A DNA stretch of 64,000 nt from JACMQX01 sp044225675 (GTDB lineage Bacteria; Pseudomonadota; Gammaproteobacteria; Burkholderiales; Burkholderiaceae_C), in the NCBI GenBank assembly GCA_044225675.1, contig JBGAIH010000017.1, forward strand, positions 1-64,000, read 5' to 3'. How positions within the stretch are numbered: position 1 is the stretch's first letter; the number at the start of each line of letters is the position of its first letter. Position numbers and translations under genes: made by a program. The notes beneath the pieces are model-generated. The model saw only the letters and a list, made by a program, of their open reading frames with translations, was not told the origin of the DNA and ran no database searches. Of the stretch, positions 15,310-23,037 are shown piece after piece.

Positions 15310-15732
15310 TCACTGGCTGCGCTCGACAGGCCGGCGCGGGATCACCTGCAGATGGGGTTCCACCTCGGCCAGCACCAGGAAATCCCGGTCGTTGTGGACC
15401 AGCAGGGCGTTCTGCTCCATGGCGATCACCGCGATCAGGCAGTTGCCTGACTTTCGGATGGTGAAGCCGGCCTTGCGGCAGCGCCGGTAGAGGTAGGCGG
15501 CAGCCTCGAACGAATCGACGTCGTCCATCGGACGGAACACCGGTTGCGCCGAGAGAACCCGCTGCACTTCCTTGAACTGGCGCTCGGATTCCACCCCCTG
15601 AAGCACCTCGAGGTAAATCATTTGCGTGAGCGCCAGCTCCTCGGCGGTTTCCCGCTGCTGGAGAAAGCGCACAGCCTCCGTATCGGCCCCGCGCAGCCAG
15701 TCGATCCAGACGGACGAGTCGACGACGAGCAT
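15310..15732 (-). CDS. vapC: PIN-domain ribonuclease toxin VapC (module 1)
   Basis: VapC toxins are Mg-dependent RNases that cut tRNA or rRNA. The 140-residue protein starts MLVVDSSVWIDWL with the first catalytic Asp at residue 5. It has the second acidic position in YLEVLQG and the Asp in LLVHNDRDFLV near the C-terminus. The segment SGNCLIAVIAMEQN replaces the more usual ...SxxDxLIA, so one acidic PIN residue appears to be Asn; this could weaken activity. Its ATG shares one base with the stop of vapB (TGATG), as in other vapBC operons. Confidence 0.88.
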   Translation of the reverse strand: MLVVDSSVWIDWLRGADTEAVRFLQQRETAEELALTQMIYLEVLQGVESERQFKEVQRVLSAQPVFRPMDDVDSFEAAAYLYRRCRKAGFTIRKSGNCLIAVIAMEQNALLVHNDRDFLVLAEVEPHLQVIPRRPVERSQ

Positions 15733-16151
15733 CAGCGCTTGCGGACAGGAGCTGCACGGCGGGCCAGTTTGGCGACCGGCTCGGGCTTCGGCGCCTCCAG
15801 GGCGACCGTGTTCGCCTTGCGGGCCCCGGACTTTCCGGACGCAGCCTTTTCAGGCGGCGGCGGACTTGCCGCGGGTGCACGGCCCCCGGCCGGCCGGCTG
15901 GGGGTGGCATAGGTCCCGCGCGGCTCTTCGACACGGTATTGCGCCGAATGCTGGTTGTGGGCCCAGGGCGCCTTGGGGTCGTAGTCGGGCTCGACGCCGC
16001 CGATGCCAAAGAGCTCACGGATGGACGGTCGGATGGCGCGGGCGACCATCTCGCGCAGCGCGCGGTCAACCACCTCCCGCTTGGTGCGGGCACCGGAAAG
16101 CCGCATCGCCTCGGCTACGAGGTTCTCATCGATATCTATGTTGGTCAGCAT
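15732..16151 (-). CDS. vapB: VapB-type antitoxin with long basic disordered tail (module 1)
   Basis: Residues 1-60 are a ribbon-helix-helix VapB (DUF2191-like) with MLTNIDIDENLVAEAM, SGARTKREVVDRALREMV and LFGIGGVEPDYD. Most relatives stop near residue 65-75. Here a further 75 residues follow, rich in Pro, Ala and Lys and ending RRAAPVRKR, with no predicted fold. The upstream palindrome at 16162-16178 is a good candidate operator. The second VapB of this window (63289-63630) has the same kind of tail. Confidence 0.85.
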   Translation of the reverse strand: MLTNIDIDENLVAEAMRLSGARTKREVVDRALREMVARAIRPSIRELFGIGGVEPDYDPKAPWAHNQHSAQYRVEEPRGTYATPSRPAGGRAPAASPPPPEKAASGKSGARKANTVALEAPKPEPVAKLARRAAPVRKR

Positions 16152-16161
16152 GGCGATTTAT

Positions 16162-16178
16162 TGTACATATCATGTACA
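16162..16178. promoter_or_regulatory. Candidate VapB operator, TGTACAT-atc-ATGTACA
   Basis: A perfect inverted repeat with 7-bp arms and a 3-bp spacer starts 11 bases upstream of the vapB start codon. Ribbon-helix-helix antitoxins bind such dyads and repress their own operon together with the toxin. The position suits autoregulation. Confidence 0.7.
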
Positions 16179-16285
16179 TCCAAAGTCGTCATGACGTGGT
16201 CGACAGCCAACGGTCGATGGATGCCGACGGCCGCGCGCGTCGGCGCGGATGCCGCATGCGAAGGCACGCGGCATCTCAACGGGCC

Positions 16286-16321
16286 GACGGCCCGGGAGGC
16301 GGAGCGGATGGAAGGGCCGTC
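16286..16321 (-). terminator. Hairpin downstream of tyrS
   Basis: GACGGCCC (16286-16293) and GGGCCGTC (16314-16321) form a perfect 8-bp stem 27 bases beyond the tyrS stop. There is no clear T-tract, so an intrinsic terminator is only likely, not certain. Smaller GC-rich hairpins lie nearby between 16205 and 16275. Confidence 0.35.
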
Positions 16322-16347
16322 AGCCGCAATGCGGCGTGGCCAATGGG

Positions 16348-17580
16348 TCAGCCGAGCGTCACGCGCGCGAACTTGCGCTTGCCCACCTGAACAACGTAGG
16401 TGCCTGCGGGCAGCTTGAGCGCCTTGTCGCTCACCGCCACCGAATCGACACGCACGCCGCCGCCGTCGATGAGACGGTTGGCCTCGCCCGTCGAGGCGGC
16501 CAGACCGGCCTGCTTGACGATCTGCCCGATGCCCAGCGGCGCGCCCGTGAGGGTGACCTCGGGGATCTCGTCCGGAACGCCGCCCTTGCTGCGATTGGCG
16601 AAGTCCTGCTCGGCCGCATCGGCCGCAGCCGCCGAGTGAAAGCGCGCCGTGATCTCGCGCGCCAGCAGGACCTTGGCGTCCTTGGGATTGCGGCCGCCCT
16701 CGACTTCGTGGCGCAGGGTGGCGATCTCGGCCTCGCTGCGGAAGCTCAGCAGCGTGTACCAGCGCCACATCAGCTCGTCGCTGATCGACAGCACCTTGGC
16801 GAACATGGTGTTGGCGTCTTCCGAGATGCCGATGTAGTTGTTCTTGCTCTTGGACATCTTCTCGACGCCGTCCAGCCCTTCGAGCAGCGGCATGGTGAGG
16901 ATGCACTGCGGCTCCTGGCCGTACTCCACCTGCAGATGCCGGCCCACCAGCAGATTGAACTTCTGGTCGGTCCCGCCGAGTTCGAGGTCGCTCTTGAGCG
17001 CCACCGAGTCGTAGCCCTGCATCAGCGGGTAGAGGAATTCATGGACGCTGATGGAGCGGCCGTCCTTGAAGCGCTTGCTGAAATCGTCGCGCTCCATCAT
17101 CCGCGCCACGGTGTAGCGGGCCGCCAGCTGGATCATGCCGCGCGCGCCCAGCGGGTCGCTCCATTCGCTGTTGTAGCGGACCTCGGTGCGGCTCTCGTCG
17201 AGCACCAGCTTGGCCTGCTTGTAGTAGGTCTGGGCGTTCTGCTCGATCTGCTCGCGGGTCAGCGGCGGGCGCGTGGTGTTGCGGCCGGAAGGGTCCCCGA
17301 TCATGGTGGTGAAGTCTCCGATCAGGAAGATCACCGTGTGGCCGAGGTCCTGCAGCTGGCGCATCTTGTTGAGCACCACGGTGTGGCCGACGTGGATGTC
17401 GGGCGCCGTCGGATCCAGCCCCAACTTGATGCGCAGGGGCGTGCCCGTCGCCTCGGAGCGCGCCAGCTTGCGCACCCACTCCTCCTGCGGAATCAGCTCG
17501 TCGCAGCCCCTCAGGCTGACGGCCAATGCCTCGCGGACCCGGTCGGTCACCGGAAAATTTGTAAGAGGAGGTTGATTCAT
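16348..17580 (-). CDS. tyrS: Tyrosyl-tRNA synthetase
   Basis: TyrS charges tRNA-Tyr. The 410-residue product has the class I signatures HVGH (HIGH variant, within DPTAPDIHVGHTVVLNKM) and KMSKSKNNYIG. An S4-like RNA-binding domain follows at the C-terminus (AGLAASTGEANRLIDGGGVR). This is the TyrS type common in proteobacteria with the HVGH motif. The gene is divergent from the M23 peptidase gene, with 161 bases between them. Confidence 0.97.
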   Translation of the reverse strand: MNQPPLTNFPVTDRVREALAVSLRGCDELIPQEEWVRKLARSEATGTPLRIKLGLDPTAPDIHVGHTVVLNKMRQLQDLGHTVIFLIGDFTTMIGDPSGRNTTRPPLTREQIEQNAQTYYKQAKLVLDESRTEVRYNSEWSDPLGARGMIQLAARYTVARMMERDDFSKRFKDGRSISVHEFLYPLMQGYDSVALKSDLELGGTDQKFNLLVGRHLQVEYGQEPQCILTMPLLEGLDGVEKMSKSKNNYIGISEDANTMFAKVLSISDELMWRWYTLLSFRSEAEIATLRHEVEGGRNPKDAKVLLAREITARFHSAAAADAAEQDFANRSKGGVPDEIPEVTLTGAPLGIGQIVKQAGLAASTGEANRLIDGGGVRVDSVAVSDKALKLPAGTYVVQVGKRKFARVTLG

Positions 17581-17679
17581 AAGGGTTTTCTCAGGTCTGA
17601 CGGCCCCGCAGGCCTATATACTGCGGCCGGTTGGCGATTGTAGTGGCGCAGTTTTTGCTCACGAAAAAGGCTTTGTAAG

Positions 17680-17699
17680 CGTCGGGAACCTTCCCGACG
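17680..17699. promoter_or_regulatory. Perfect inverted repeat in the tyrS/M23 intergenic region
   Basis: CGTCGGGAA-cc-TTCCCGACG is a perfect 9-bp dyad with a 2-base centre, 42 bases upstream of the M23 peptidase start. It has no T-tract on the M23 side, though a T-rich run occurs 13 bases later. It could be an operator shared by the divergent genes or a structured leader. Confidence 0.45.
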
Positions 17700-17741
17700 G
17701 GCTGTAGGACAAAGCAGATTCTTCTTTTTGGGATACCTGGT

Positions 17742-19094
17742 TTGAACAACGACATGAACGCCGCCGTGGACAGGATGCTGTCGCGGCTGGCCGGTGGAGT
17801 GCGGAGACACCCCAAGCAGATCACCGCCGCCGTGGCAGCCCTGCTGCTGTGCGGCGCGGGCGGTGCATTTGCCGTGGCCTCGCTCGCGCCCGATGCAGCC
17901 GACCTGCCGGTCCACCAGATCACCGAAGCCGTCGAGACGCTGCCCCTGCAACCGCAGGCCGAAGCGCTCGATGCGCTCAACCTTCGACTGTTCCGTTCGG
18001 ATAGCACGCGCTCGAGCGACACCGCCGAAGCCCTGCTCCATCGACTGGGCATCGCCGACGCGGCTGCGGCCGCCTTCCTGCGCAGCGACGCCAATGCGCG
18101 CACCGGACTGTTCGCGCGCGCGGGCCGCTCGGTCAGCGCGGAGGCCGGCAGCAACCATGAGCTGGTCAAGCTGACCTCGCGCTGGACGGTGGACGACTCG
18201 GGCAACTTCAAGCGCCTGGTAGTCGAACGCTCGGACGGCAAGTTCTCCTCCCGCATCGAGGACGCGCGCATGACCGCCTCCTCGCGCCTGGCGGGCGGCA
18301 TCATCCGCTCCTCGCTGTTCGCTGCGACCGACGAGGCCCGCATTCCCGACGCGGTGGCGATCCAGGTGGCCGAGATGTTCTCCGGCGACATCGACTTCCA
18401 CCGCGCGCTGCGCAAGGGCGACCGCTTCTCCATCGTCTACGAAACGCTGGAGGCGGATGGCGAGCCCCTGGGCACGGGTCGCGTTCTCTCGGCCGAGTTC
18501 GTCAACGACGGCCGGACCTACCAGGCGATGTGGTTCCAGGAGCCCGGCCAGAAGGGCGGCTACTACACGCTCGACGGCAACAGCATGCGCCGCGCCTACC
18601 TCGCCTCGCCGGTGGAGTTCTCGCGCGTGACCAGCGGCTTCAAGATGCGCTTCCACCCGATCCTGCAAAGCTGGCGCGCCCATCTCGGCGTGGACTACGC
18701 CGCGCCGACGGGCACGGCCGTGCGCAGCGTGGGCGACGGAGTGGTCGAGTTCGCCGGCGTGCAGAACGGCTTCGGCAACGTGGTGTTCGTCAAGCATGCG
18801 GGCAACCACACCACGGTCTATGCCCATCTGAGCCGCATCGCGGTGCAGCGTGGCCAGAAGATCAGCCAGGGGCAGAACATCGGCGCGGTCGGCTCGACCG
18901 GCTGGGCCACCGGCCCGCACCTGCACTTCGAGTTCCGCGTCAATGGCGCGCACCGCGACCCGATGACCATCGCCCGCCAGAGCGAGGCCGTTCCGGTGTC
19001 TGCCGCAGCGCGTCCGGCGTTTGATCGTCTGGCGGCCGCTTACCGCGTCCAGCTCGGCGCAGCGGCCTCGGTGCAGCAGGCCAGCGCGCAGTAG
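17742..19094 (+). CDS. M23-family peptidoglycan endopeptidase, membrane-anchored
   Basis: M23 (LytM) enzymes cut peptide bridges of peptidoglycan. A hydrophobic segment (residues about 27-50) anchors or exports the protein. Residues 90-270 form the N-terminal domains seen in periplasmic M23 endopeptidases such as MepM. The Zn site is HLGVDYAAP (about 316-324) together with HLHFEF near residue 393. Start is uncertain: TTG at 17742 or ATG at 17754, neither with a strong ribosome site. anmK and, beyond it, a bactofilin gene follow, a context of cell-wall remodelling. Confidence 0.92.
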   Translation: MNNDMNAAVDRMLSRLAGGVRRHPKQITAAVAALLLCGAGGAFAVASLAPDAADLPVHQITEAVETLPLQPQAEALDALNLRLFRSDSTRSSDTAEALLHRLGIADAAAAAFLRSDANARTGLFARAGRSVSAEAGSNHELVKLTSRWTVDDSGNFKRLVVERSDGKFSSRIEDARMTASSRLAGGIIRSSLFAATDEARIPDAVAIQVAEMFSGDIDFHRALRKGDRFSIVYETLEADGEPLGTGRVLSAEFVNDGRTYQAMWFQEPGQKGGYYTLDGNSMRRAYLASPVEFSRVTSGFKMRFHPILQSWRAHLGVDYAAPTGTAVRSVGDGVVEFAGVQNGFGNVVFVKHAGNHTTVYAHLSRIAVQRGQKISQGQNIGAVGSTGWATGPHLHFEFRVNGAHRDPMTIARQSEAVPVSAAARPAFDRLAAAYRVQLGAAASVQQASAQ

Positions 19095-19098
19095 GCCG

Positions 19099-19119
19099 GC
19101 ACGGGCTCCGCGCCCGTGC
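19099..19119. terminator. Perfect 8-bp hairpin after the M23 peptidase gene
   Basis: GCACGGGC-tccgc-GCCCGTGC starts four bases after the stop codon of the peptidase gene. No T-run follows, and anmK starts only 33 bases later, so it may lower rather than stop read-through. Confidence 0.45.
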
Positions 19120-19151
19120 ACTGAGCCCCTCTCGGGCATTACAGTCGGGGG

Positions 19152-20294
19152 ATGGCTGATCTCTTCATCGGGCTGATGTCCGGCACCTCGCTCGACGGTG
19201 TCGACGGCGTTCTTGCCGATTTCTCCCAGGCATCTTCCGGCGAACCCGCGCGGACGGCGCCCTTGCGCGTGCTGGCCCATGTGGCCGAGCCCTTCCCTGC
19301 GCAACTGCGCGCCGAACTGCTGGCGCTCAACGCCTCGGGGGCTGACGAGCTTCACCGCGCCGCCCTGGCCGCCAATGCACTGGCGCGGGTCTATGCGACC
19401 GTTGTGGCCCGGCTGCTTGCCGAAGGAGGCGTTGCAGCCGCGAGTGTGCGGGCCATCGGCGCGCATGGCCAGACGGTACGGCACCGCCCCGGGCTGTTCG
19501 ACGGCACCGGCTATACCCTCCAGCTCAACCAGCCAGCGCTGCTGGCGGAACTCACGAGCATCGACGTGGTGGCCGACTTCCGCAGCCGCGACGTGGCGGC
19601 CGGCGGCCAGGGCGCGCCCCTCGTGCCGGCCTTCCACGCGGGCATCTTCGGCCAGCCCGGGCAAACCGTCGCGGCGCTGAACCTGGGCGGCATCTCCAAT
19701 CTCAGCCTGCTGCCTGCGGACGGCACCGTCCAGGGATTCGACTGCGGCCCGGGCAATGCCCTGATCGATCACTGGTGCCAGCGGCACACGGGTCGGAGCT
19801 TCGACGCCGCAGGCGCATGGGCGGCCTCGGGGCAGGTTCATGCCGGACTGCTCGATACGCTGCTGCAGGAGCCCTACCTGGCGCTGCCGCCGCCCAAGAG
19901 CACCGGACGCGACCTCTTCAATCCGCCCTGGCTCGATACACGGCTGGGCGGCTGGCCCGGCCTGCCGCCCGTCGACGTGCAGGCCACGCTCACTGAATTT
20001 ACGGCGCTGGCCTGCGCGCAGGCCCTGCTGCGCCATCCCGCAGGTGCAGGCGTCACCGAGCTGGTGGTCTGTGGCGGCGGTGCGCTCAATGCCCATCTGA
20101 TGGCCCGGCTGCAGGCCGCGCTGCCCTCGGTTCGCGTCGCCTCGTCCGACGCGCACGGGCTGCCCCCCTTGCAGGTGGAGGCAGCGGCCTTCGCCTGGCT
20201 GGCCCGGCAATGCCTGCGACGCGAGGCGGCCGGCCTGCCGTCCGTCACGGGAGCGCGCGGCCCGCGCGTGCTTGGCGCCGTCTACCCTGGCTAG
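19152..20294 (+). CDS. anmK: Anhydro-N-acetylmuramic acid kinase
   Basis: AnmK phosphorylates and opens 1,6-anhydro-MurNAc recovered from old cell wall, feeding MurNAc-6-phosphate to recycling. The 380-residue protein starts MADLFIGLMSGTSLDGVDG, with the phosphate-binding motif of the family, and contains NLGGISNLSLLP and GFDCGPGNALID. Length and motifs are normal. Placement after an M23 peptidase links wall cleavage and recycling; this pairing is common in betaproteobacteria. Confidence 0.96.
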   Translation: MADLFIGLMSGTSLDGVDGVLADFSQASSGEPARTAPLRVLAHVAEPFPAQLRAELLALNASGADELHRAALAANALARVYATVVARLLAEGGVAAASVRAIGAHGQTVRHRPGLFDGTGYTLQLNQPALLAELTSIDVVADFRSRDVAAGGQGAPLVPAFHAGIFGQPGQTVAALNLGGISNLSLLPADGTVQGFDCGPGNALIDHWCQRHTGRSFDAAGAWAASGQVHAGLLDTLLQEPYLALPPPKSTGRDLFNPPWLDTRLGGWPGLPPVDVQATLTEFTALACAQALLRHPAGAGVTELVVCGGGALNAHLMARLQAALPSVRVASSDAHGLPPLQVEAAAFAWLARQCLRREAAGLPSVTGARGPRVLGAVYPG

Positions 20295-20301
20295 GCTGCT
20301 G

Positions 20302-20317
20302 TCCCACGGCCGTGGGA
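20302..20317. promoter_or_regulatory. 16-bp perfect palindrome TCCCACGGCCGTGGGA
   Basis: The palindrome has no spacer and lies eight bases after the anmK stop, about 94 bases before the small-protein start. A loop-free dyad suits a protein-binding site better than a terminator. Its ligand is unknown. Confidence 0.4.
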
Positions 20318-20410
20318 ATCGGCCCACAGCGCTTCGCCCTTCCGGCTGATGGGGCGCACGGCGGGCTCCACGTATCGTCAGGTCATCGTTCAACCACCTG
20401 GAGATACATC

Positions 20411-20488
20411 ATGCAATTCCTGCTCCTCTGGCTTCTCGGCGTTCCCCTGGGCCTGCTCATCCTGCTGAAGCTGTTCGGCGTTTTCTGA
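20411..20488 (+). CDS. Tiny hydrophobic membrane protein, 25 aa
   Basis: The peptide is MQFLLLWLLGVPLGLLILLK followed by LFGVF. It forms one membrane helix with a single Lys near the C-terminus and a Gly-Val-Pro kink. An ATG with CTGGAG about seven bases upstream and a strong terminator directly downstream make it look like a real single-gene unit. Similar 25-26 residue peptides (LLLWLLGVP type) occur in other proteobacteria as far as I recall, without a known role. Confidence 0.65.
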   Translation: MQFLLLWLLGVPLGLLILLKLFGVF

Positions 20489-20503
20489 ACCGGATCGCCC
20501 ATG

Positions 20504-20530
20504 AAAAAACCGCCCCAGGGGCGGTTTTTT
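20504..20530. terminator. Bidirectional intrinsic terminator between the small protein and erpA
   Basis: AAAAAACCGCCCC and GGGGCGGTTTTTT form a strong stem with A- and T-tracts on both sides. It serves the plus-strand small-protein gene and the minus-strand erpA operon, both of which end close by. Confidence 0.9.
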
Positions 20531-20554
20531 CGTTGGGGATGCAGGGCCTCTGCG

Positions 20555-20920
20555 TCAGACCGAGAAGCTCGAGCCGCAGCCGCAGGTGGTCGTGGCGTTG
20601 GGGTTCTTGATGACGAACTGGGCGCCTTGCAGATCTTCCTTGTAGTCGATCTCGGCGCCCACGAGGTACTGGTAGCTCATCGCGTCGATCAGCAGGGACA
20701 CACCGTTCTTGGACATGATGGTGTCGTCTTCGTTGGTAATCTCGTCGAAGGTGAAGCCGTACTGGAAGCCGGAGCAGCCGCCGCCCTGCACGAACACCCG
20801 CAGCTTCAGGTCGGGGTTGCCCTCTTCGGCGATGAGGTCGGCGACCTTGGCCGCTGCGCTGTCGGTGAAGACCAGCGGGGCGGGCATTTCGGTCTGGATG
20901 TTTTCGGCTACTGCGCTCAT
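20555..20920 (-). CDS. erpA: Iron-sulfur cluster insertion protein ErpA
   Basis: ErpA is an A-type carrier that passes [2Fe-2S]/[4Fe-4S] clusters to apo-proteins. The three cluster ligands are visible: Cys49 in GGGCSGFQYGF and Cys113/Cys115 in TTCGCGSSF. The ATG at 20918-20920 has a purine-rich site before it; a longer frame from 20947 adds an unlikely extension. Length 121 residues is normal for the family. Confidence 0.95.
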   Translation of the reverse strand: MSAVAENIQTEMPAPLVFTDSAAAKVADLIAEEGNPDLKLRVFVQGGGCSGFQYGFTFDEITNEDDTIMSKNGVSLLIDAMSYQYLVGAEIDYKEDLQGAQFVIKNPNATTTCGCGSSFSV

Positions 20921-20977
20921 GGGGGACTCCGGGCGGTGTTTGGCCAAATACTACAGCAAATCGCTCAGGCTTTGCTG

Positions 20978-21373
20978 TCAGCCGTTGTTTGCCGCCAGCT
21001 TGAGTGTGGGCTTTTCTTCCGAGCCGTCCATGGGCTGCAGCTGACCCGAGATCACGGCTCCCTGGTGCATCTCGAGCGCCTTGTAGCGCACGTCGCCGTG
21101 GATGTTGGCCTTGGGCTGCAGCTCCAGCAACTCGCCGGCGAACACGGGGCCGTTGACCGTGCCGTTGATGATGACGTGATCGGCGTGGATCTGGCCGTTC
21201 ACGGTGGCCGTCTCGGAGATCACGAGGATGCTGGCCTGGCCTTCGCTCGCGCGGATGTCACCCACCACCTCGCCATCGACACGCAGACCTTCGGCGAAGA
21301 TGAAGTTGCCCTCGATCTTGCTGCCGTGGGCGATCAGGCTCTTGATGGGCGGCTGCTTCTTTTTGGAGAACAT
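20978..21373 (-). CDS. Bactofilin-family cytoskeletal protein
   Basis: Bactofilins polymerise without nucleotide into filaments that place cell-wall enzymes or other proteins. The 131-residue protein starts with the basic/hydrophobic MFSKKKQPPIKSL. It has the beta-helical core with repeats such as IEGNFIFAEGLRVDGEVVGD, ATVNGQIHADHVIINGTVNG and ANIHGDVRYKALEMHQGAVI, and a short tail ending LKLAANNG. It is 17 bases downstream of the coiled-coil membrane protein gene and 57 bases upstream of erpA. The nearby M23 peptidase is a possible partner, as in other bactofilin systems. Confidence 0.93.
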   Translation of the reverse strand: MFSKKKQPPIKSLIAHGSKIEGNFIFAEGLRVDGEVVGDIRASEGQASILVISETATVNGQIHADHVIINGTVNGPVFAGELLELQPKANIHGDVRYKALEMHQGAVISGQLQPMDGSEEKPTLKLAANNG

Positions 21374-21390
21374 GAGGCTTCCTTGATGGG

Positions 21391-22110
21391 TTAGAGCTTG
21401 ATCGTGTGAACCGCGCGGGTGGCATTGCCGTCCAGGATCTTGGCGGACACGCTTTTTACCACGACCTGGGGCGGCAGGTCGACCATCCCCTCCAGCCGCC
21501 GGTACTGCCTGACCTGCAGCGGCATCGGCCCGCCGGGCGCGGCCATGACCCATGGCTTGCCATTCTGGGTGCCGGAGAAGGTCAGCTCCAGCTTGCCGCT
21601 GAACTCCACGGCGTTCTTGACCGGCTGGATCACCAGCACCTGCCAGCGCAATTGGGCGCCGCCCTCCTGCCCGCCCAACGTCTCCGCCTGCAGGCCCCGG
21701 ATGGCCACACCGTCGGTCGAGGCGGCCGGAATGAGCTTCTCGAAGAAGCCGAGGTCGTCACGCAGGGCGCGGTTGTCGGCCTCCAGCACCTTGATCTGCG
21801 CGGCGAGGCGCTCCTGAGTGGCCTTTTCGGCCGTGAGCAGGCTGCCCGAGGTGTTGAGCACGGACTGCGCCTTGTCGCGCTCCTCGCGCAGGCGGGCGAC
21901 CTCCTGGCGCAGCTGGTGGAGTTCTTCGGTGGCATTGCGCTCCAGGCCCGCGATGCCCTTGCCGAACTCGAAGGCCCACAGCCCGATGGCTGCGCAGAAG
22001 CCCAGGACGATGGCCACGACGGCCCAGCGCAGAGGCCAGGGCATGGCGCTGCGCACCGCCATGCGGGGAGCGCTGATGGTCAGCCGGCGGCGAAGGAGGC
22101 GAAAACGCAT
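21391..22110 (-). CDS. Inner-membrane protein with coiled coil and periplasmic domain (DUF6776-like)
   Basis: The 239-residue product has a basic cytoplasmic start, one membrane helix (about 24-48), a coiled coil (about 55-115) and a beta-rich C-terminal domain (about 120-239) with VEFSGKLELTFSGTQNGKPW. I know it only as a domain of unknown function found in betaproteobacteria at this locus. The gene is coupled with the bactofilin gene (17 bases), so it may connect the filament to the periplasm. That role is inference. The ATG at 22108-22110 was chosen because upstream extensions run into a terminator. Confidence 0.75.
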   Translation of the reverse strand: MRFRLLRRRLTISAPRMAVRSAMPWPLRWAVVAIVLGFCAAIGLWAFEFGKGIAGLERNATEELHQLRQEVARLREERDKAQSVLNTSGSLLTAEKATQERLAAQIKVLEADNRALRDDLGFFEKLIPAASTDGVAIRGLQAETLGGQEGGAQLRWQVLVIQPVKNAVEFSGKLELTFSGTQNGKPWVMAAPGGPMPLQVRQYRRLEGMVDLPPQVVVKSVSAKILDGNATRAVHTIKL

Positions 22111-22153
22111 GATGGAGTCGGTGGCTGCTGGGATGCGTAGGGTGCCACAAACA

Positions 22154-22188
22154 ACAAAGCCGCTCCAAGCGAACTTGTGCGGCTTTGT
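22154..22188 (-). terminator. Intrinsic terminator of rplM-rpsI
   Basis: ACAAAGCCGC (22154-22163) and GCGGCTTTGT (22179-22188) form a perfect 10-bp stem with a 15-base loop. On the minus strand it is followed by TGTTTGT and lies 16 bases after the rpsI stop. Confidence 0.85.
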
Positions 22189-22204
22189 ATCGGGGCGGGG
22201 AAGA

Positions 22205-22597
22205 TCAGCGCTTGCTGAACTGCTTGCGGCGGCGTGCGCCGTGCAGACCGACCTTCTTGCGCTCGACTTCACGCGCGTCACGCGTCACGAAGCCGGCCTG
22301 GCTCAAGGCGGGCTTGAGCGTTGCGTCATAGTCGATGAGCGCACGGGTGATGCCGTGGCGCACTGCACCGGCCTGACCGGACTCGCCGCCGCCGTGCACG
22401 TTGACGACGATGTCGAAGGTCTCGGCATGGTTCGTCAGGTACAGGGGCTGCTTGCAGATCATGATCGAGGTCTGCCGGCCAAAGAACTCTTGAATGTCCT
22501 TGTCGTTGACCGTGATCTTGCCGGAGCCTTTTTTCAGAAACACTCGGGCGACGCTCGATTTGCGACGGCCGGTGCCATTGTTCCATTCACCAATCAT
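22205..22597 (-). CDS. rpsI: 30S ribosomal protein S9
   Basis: S9 sits at the head of the small subunit with its C-terminal tail reaching the P-site tRNA. The 130-residue product carries the conserved GTGRRKSSVARVFLKKGSGK start and the basic end VERKKVGLHGARRRKQFSKR. It lies 11 bases downstream of rplM. Confidence 0.98.
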   Translation of the reverse strand: MIGEWNNGTGRRKSSVARVFLKKGSGKITVNDKDIQEFFGRQTSIMICKQPLYLTNHAETFDIVVNVHGGGESGQAGAVRHGITRALIDYDATLKPALSQAGFVTRDAREVERKKVGLHGARRRKQFSKR

Positions 22598-22608
22598 CTC
22601 AAGGCTCC

Positions 22609-23037
22609 TTAGATTTCCAGCGCTTTGGGCTGTTGGGCGGTATGCGGATGCTCAGCGCCGCCGTACACCTTGAGCTTTTTGATCATGGCGTAGCCGAGCG
22701 GGCCCTTGGGCAGCATGCCCTTGACGGCCTTTTCCAGGGCGCGGCCCGGATGCTTGGCTTGCATGTCGCGGAAGTTGGTGGCCGTGATGCCGCCGGGGAA
22801 ACCCGAATGGCGGTAGTAGACCTTGTCAAGCGGCTTGGCGCCGGTGACACGCAGCTTGGCTGCATTGATGATGACAATGAAGTCACCGGTATCGACGTGA
22901 GGCGTATAAATGGCCTTGTGCTTGCCGCGCAGACGGAGGGCAACTTCGCTGGCTACCCGTCCGAGGACCTTGTCGGTCGCGTCAATCACAAACCACTCGT
23001 GCTTCACGTCAGCGGGTTTGGCGCTGAACGTCGTCAT
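22609..23037 (-). CDS. rplM: 50S ribosomal protein L13
   Basis: L13 is an early-assembly protein of the large subunit. The 142-residue length is exactly typical, and the sequence WFVIDATDKVLGRVASEVAL and the ending PHTAQQPKALEI are conserved. The ATG at 23035-23037 is used because the upstream extension is not conserved. In other bacteria L13 represses its own operon through the mRNA leader; the 198-base gap to rlmJ contains the promoter and leader, but I see no sure motif there. Confidence 0.98.
   Translation of the reverse strand: MTTFSAKPADVKHEWFVIDATDKVLGRVASEVALRLRGKHKAIYTPHVDTGDFIVIINAAKLRVTGAKPLDKVYYRHSGFPGGITATNFRDMQAKHPGRALEKAVKGMLPKGPLGYAMIKKLKVYGGAEHPHTAQQPKALEI

Noticed and set aside
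17577..20393. Very long open frame on the minus strand opposite the M23 peptidase and anmK genes
   Set aside because: It is antisense to two well-supported genes, its translation is rich in Arg/Gly/Gln/His without any motif, and such shadows are common in GC-rich DNA.
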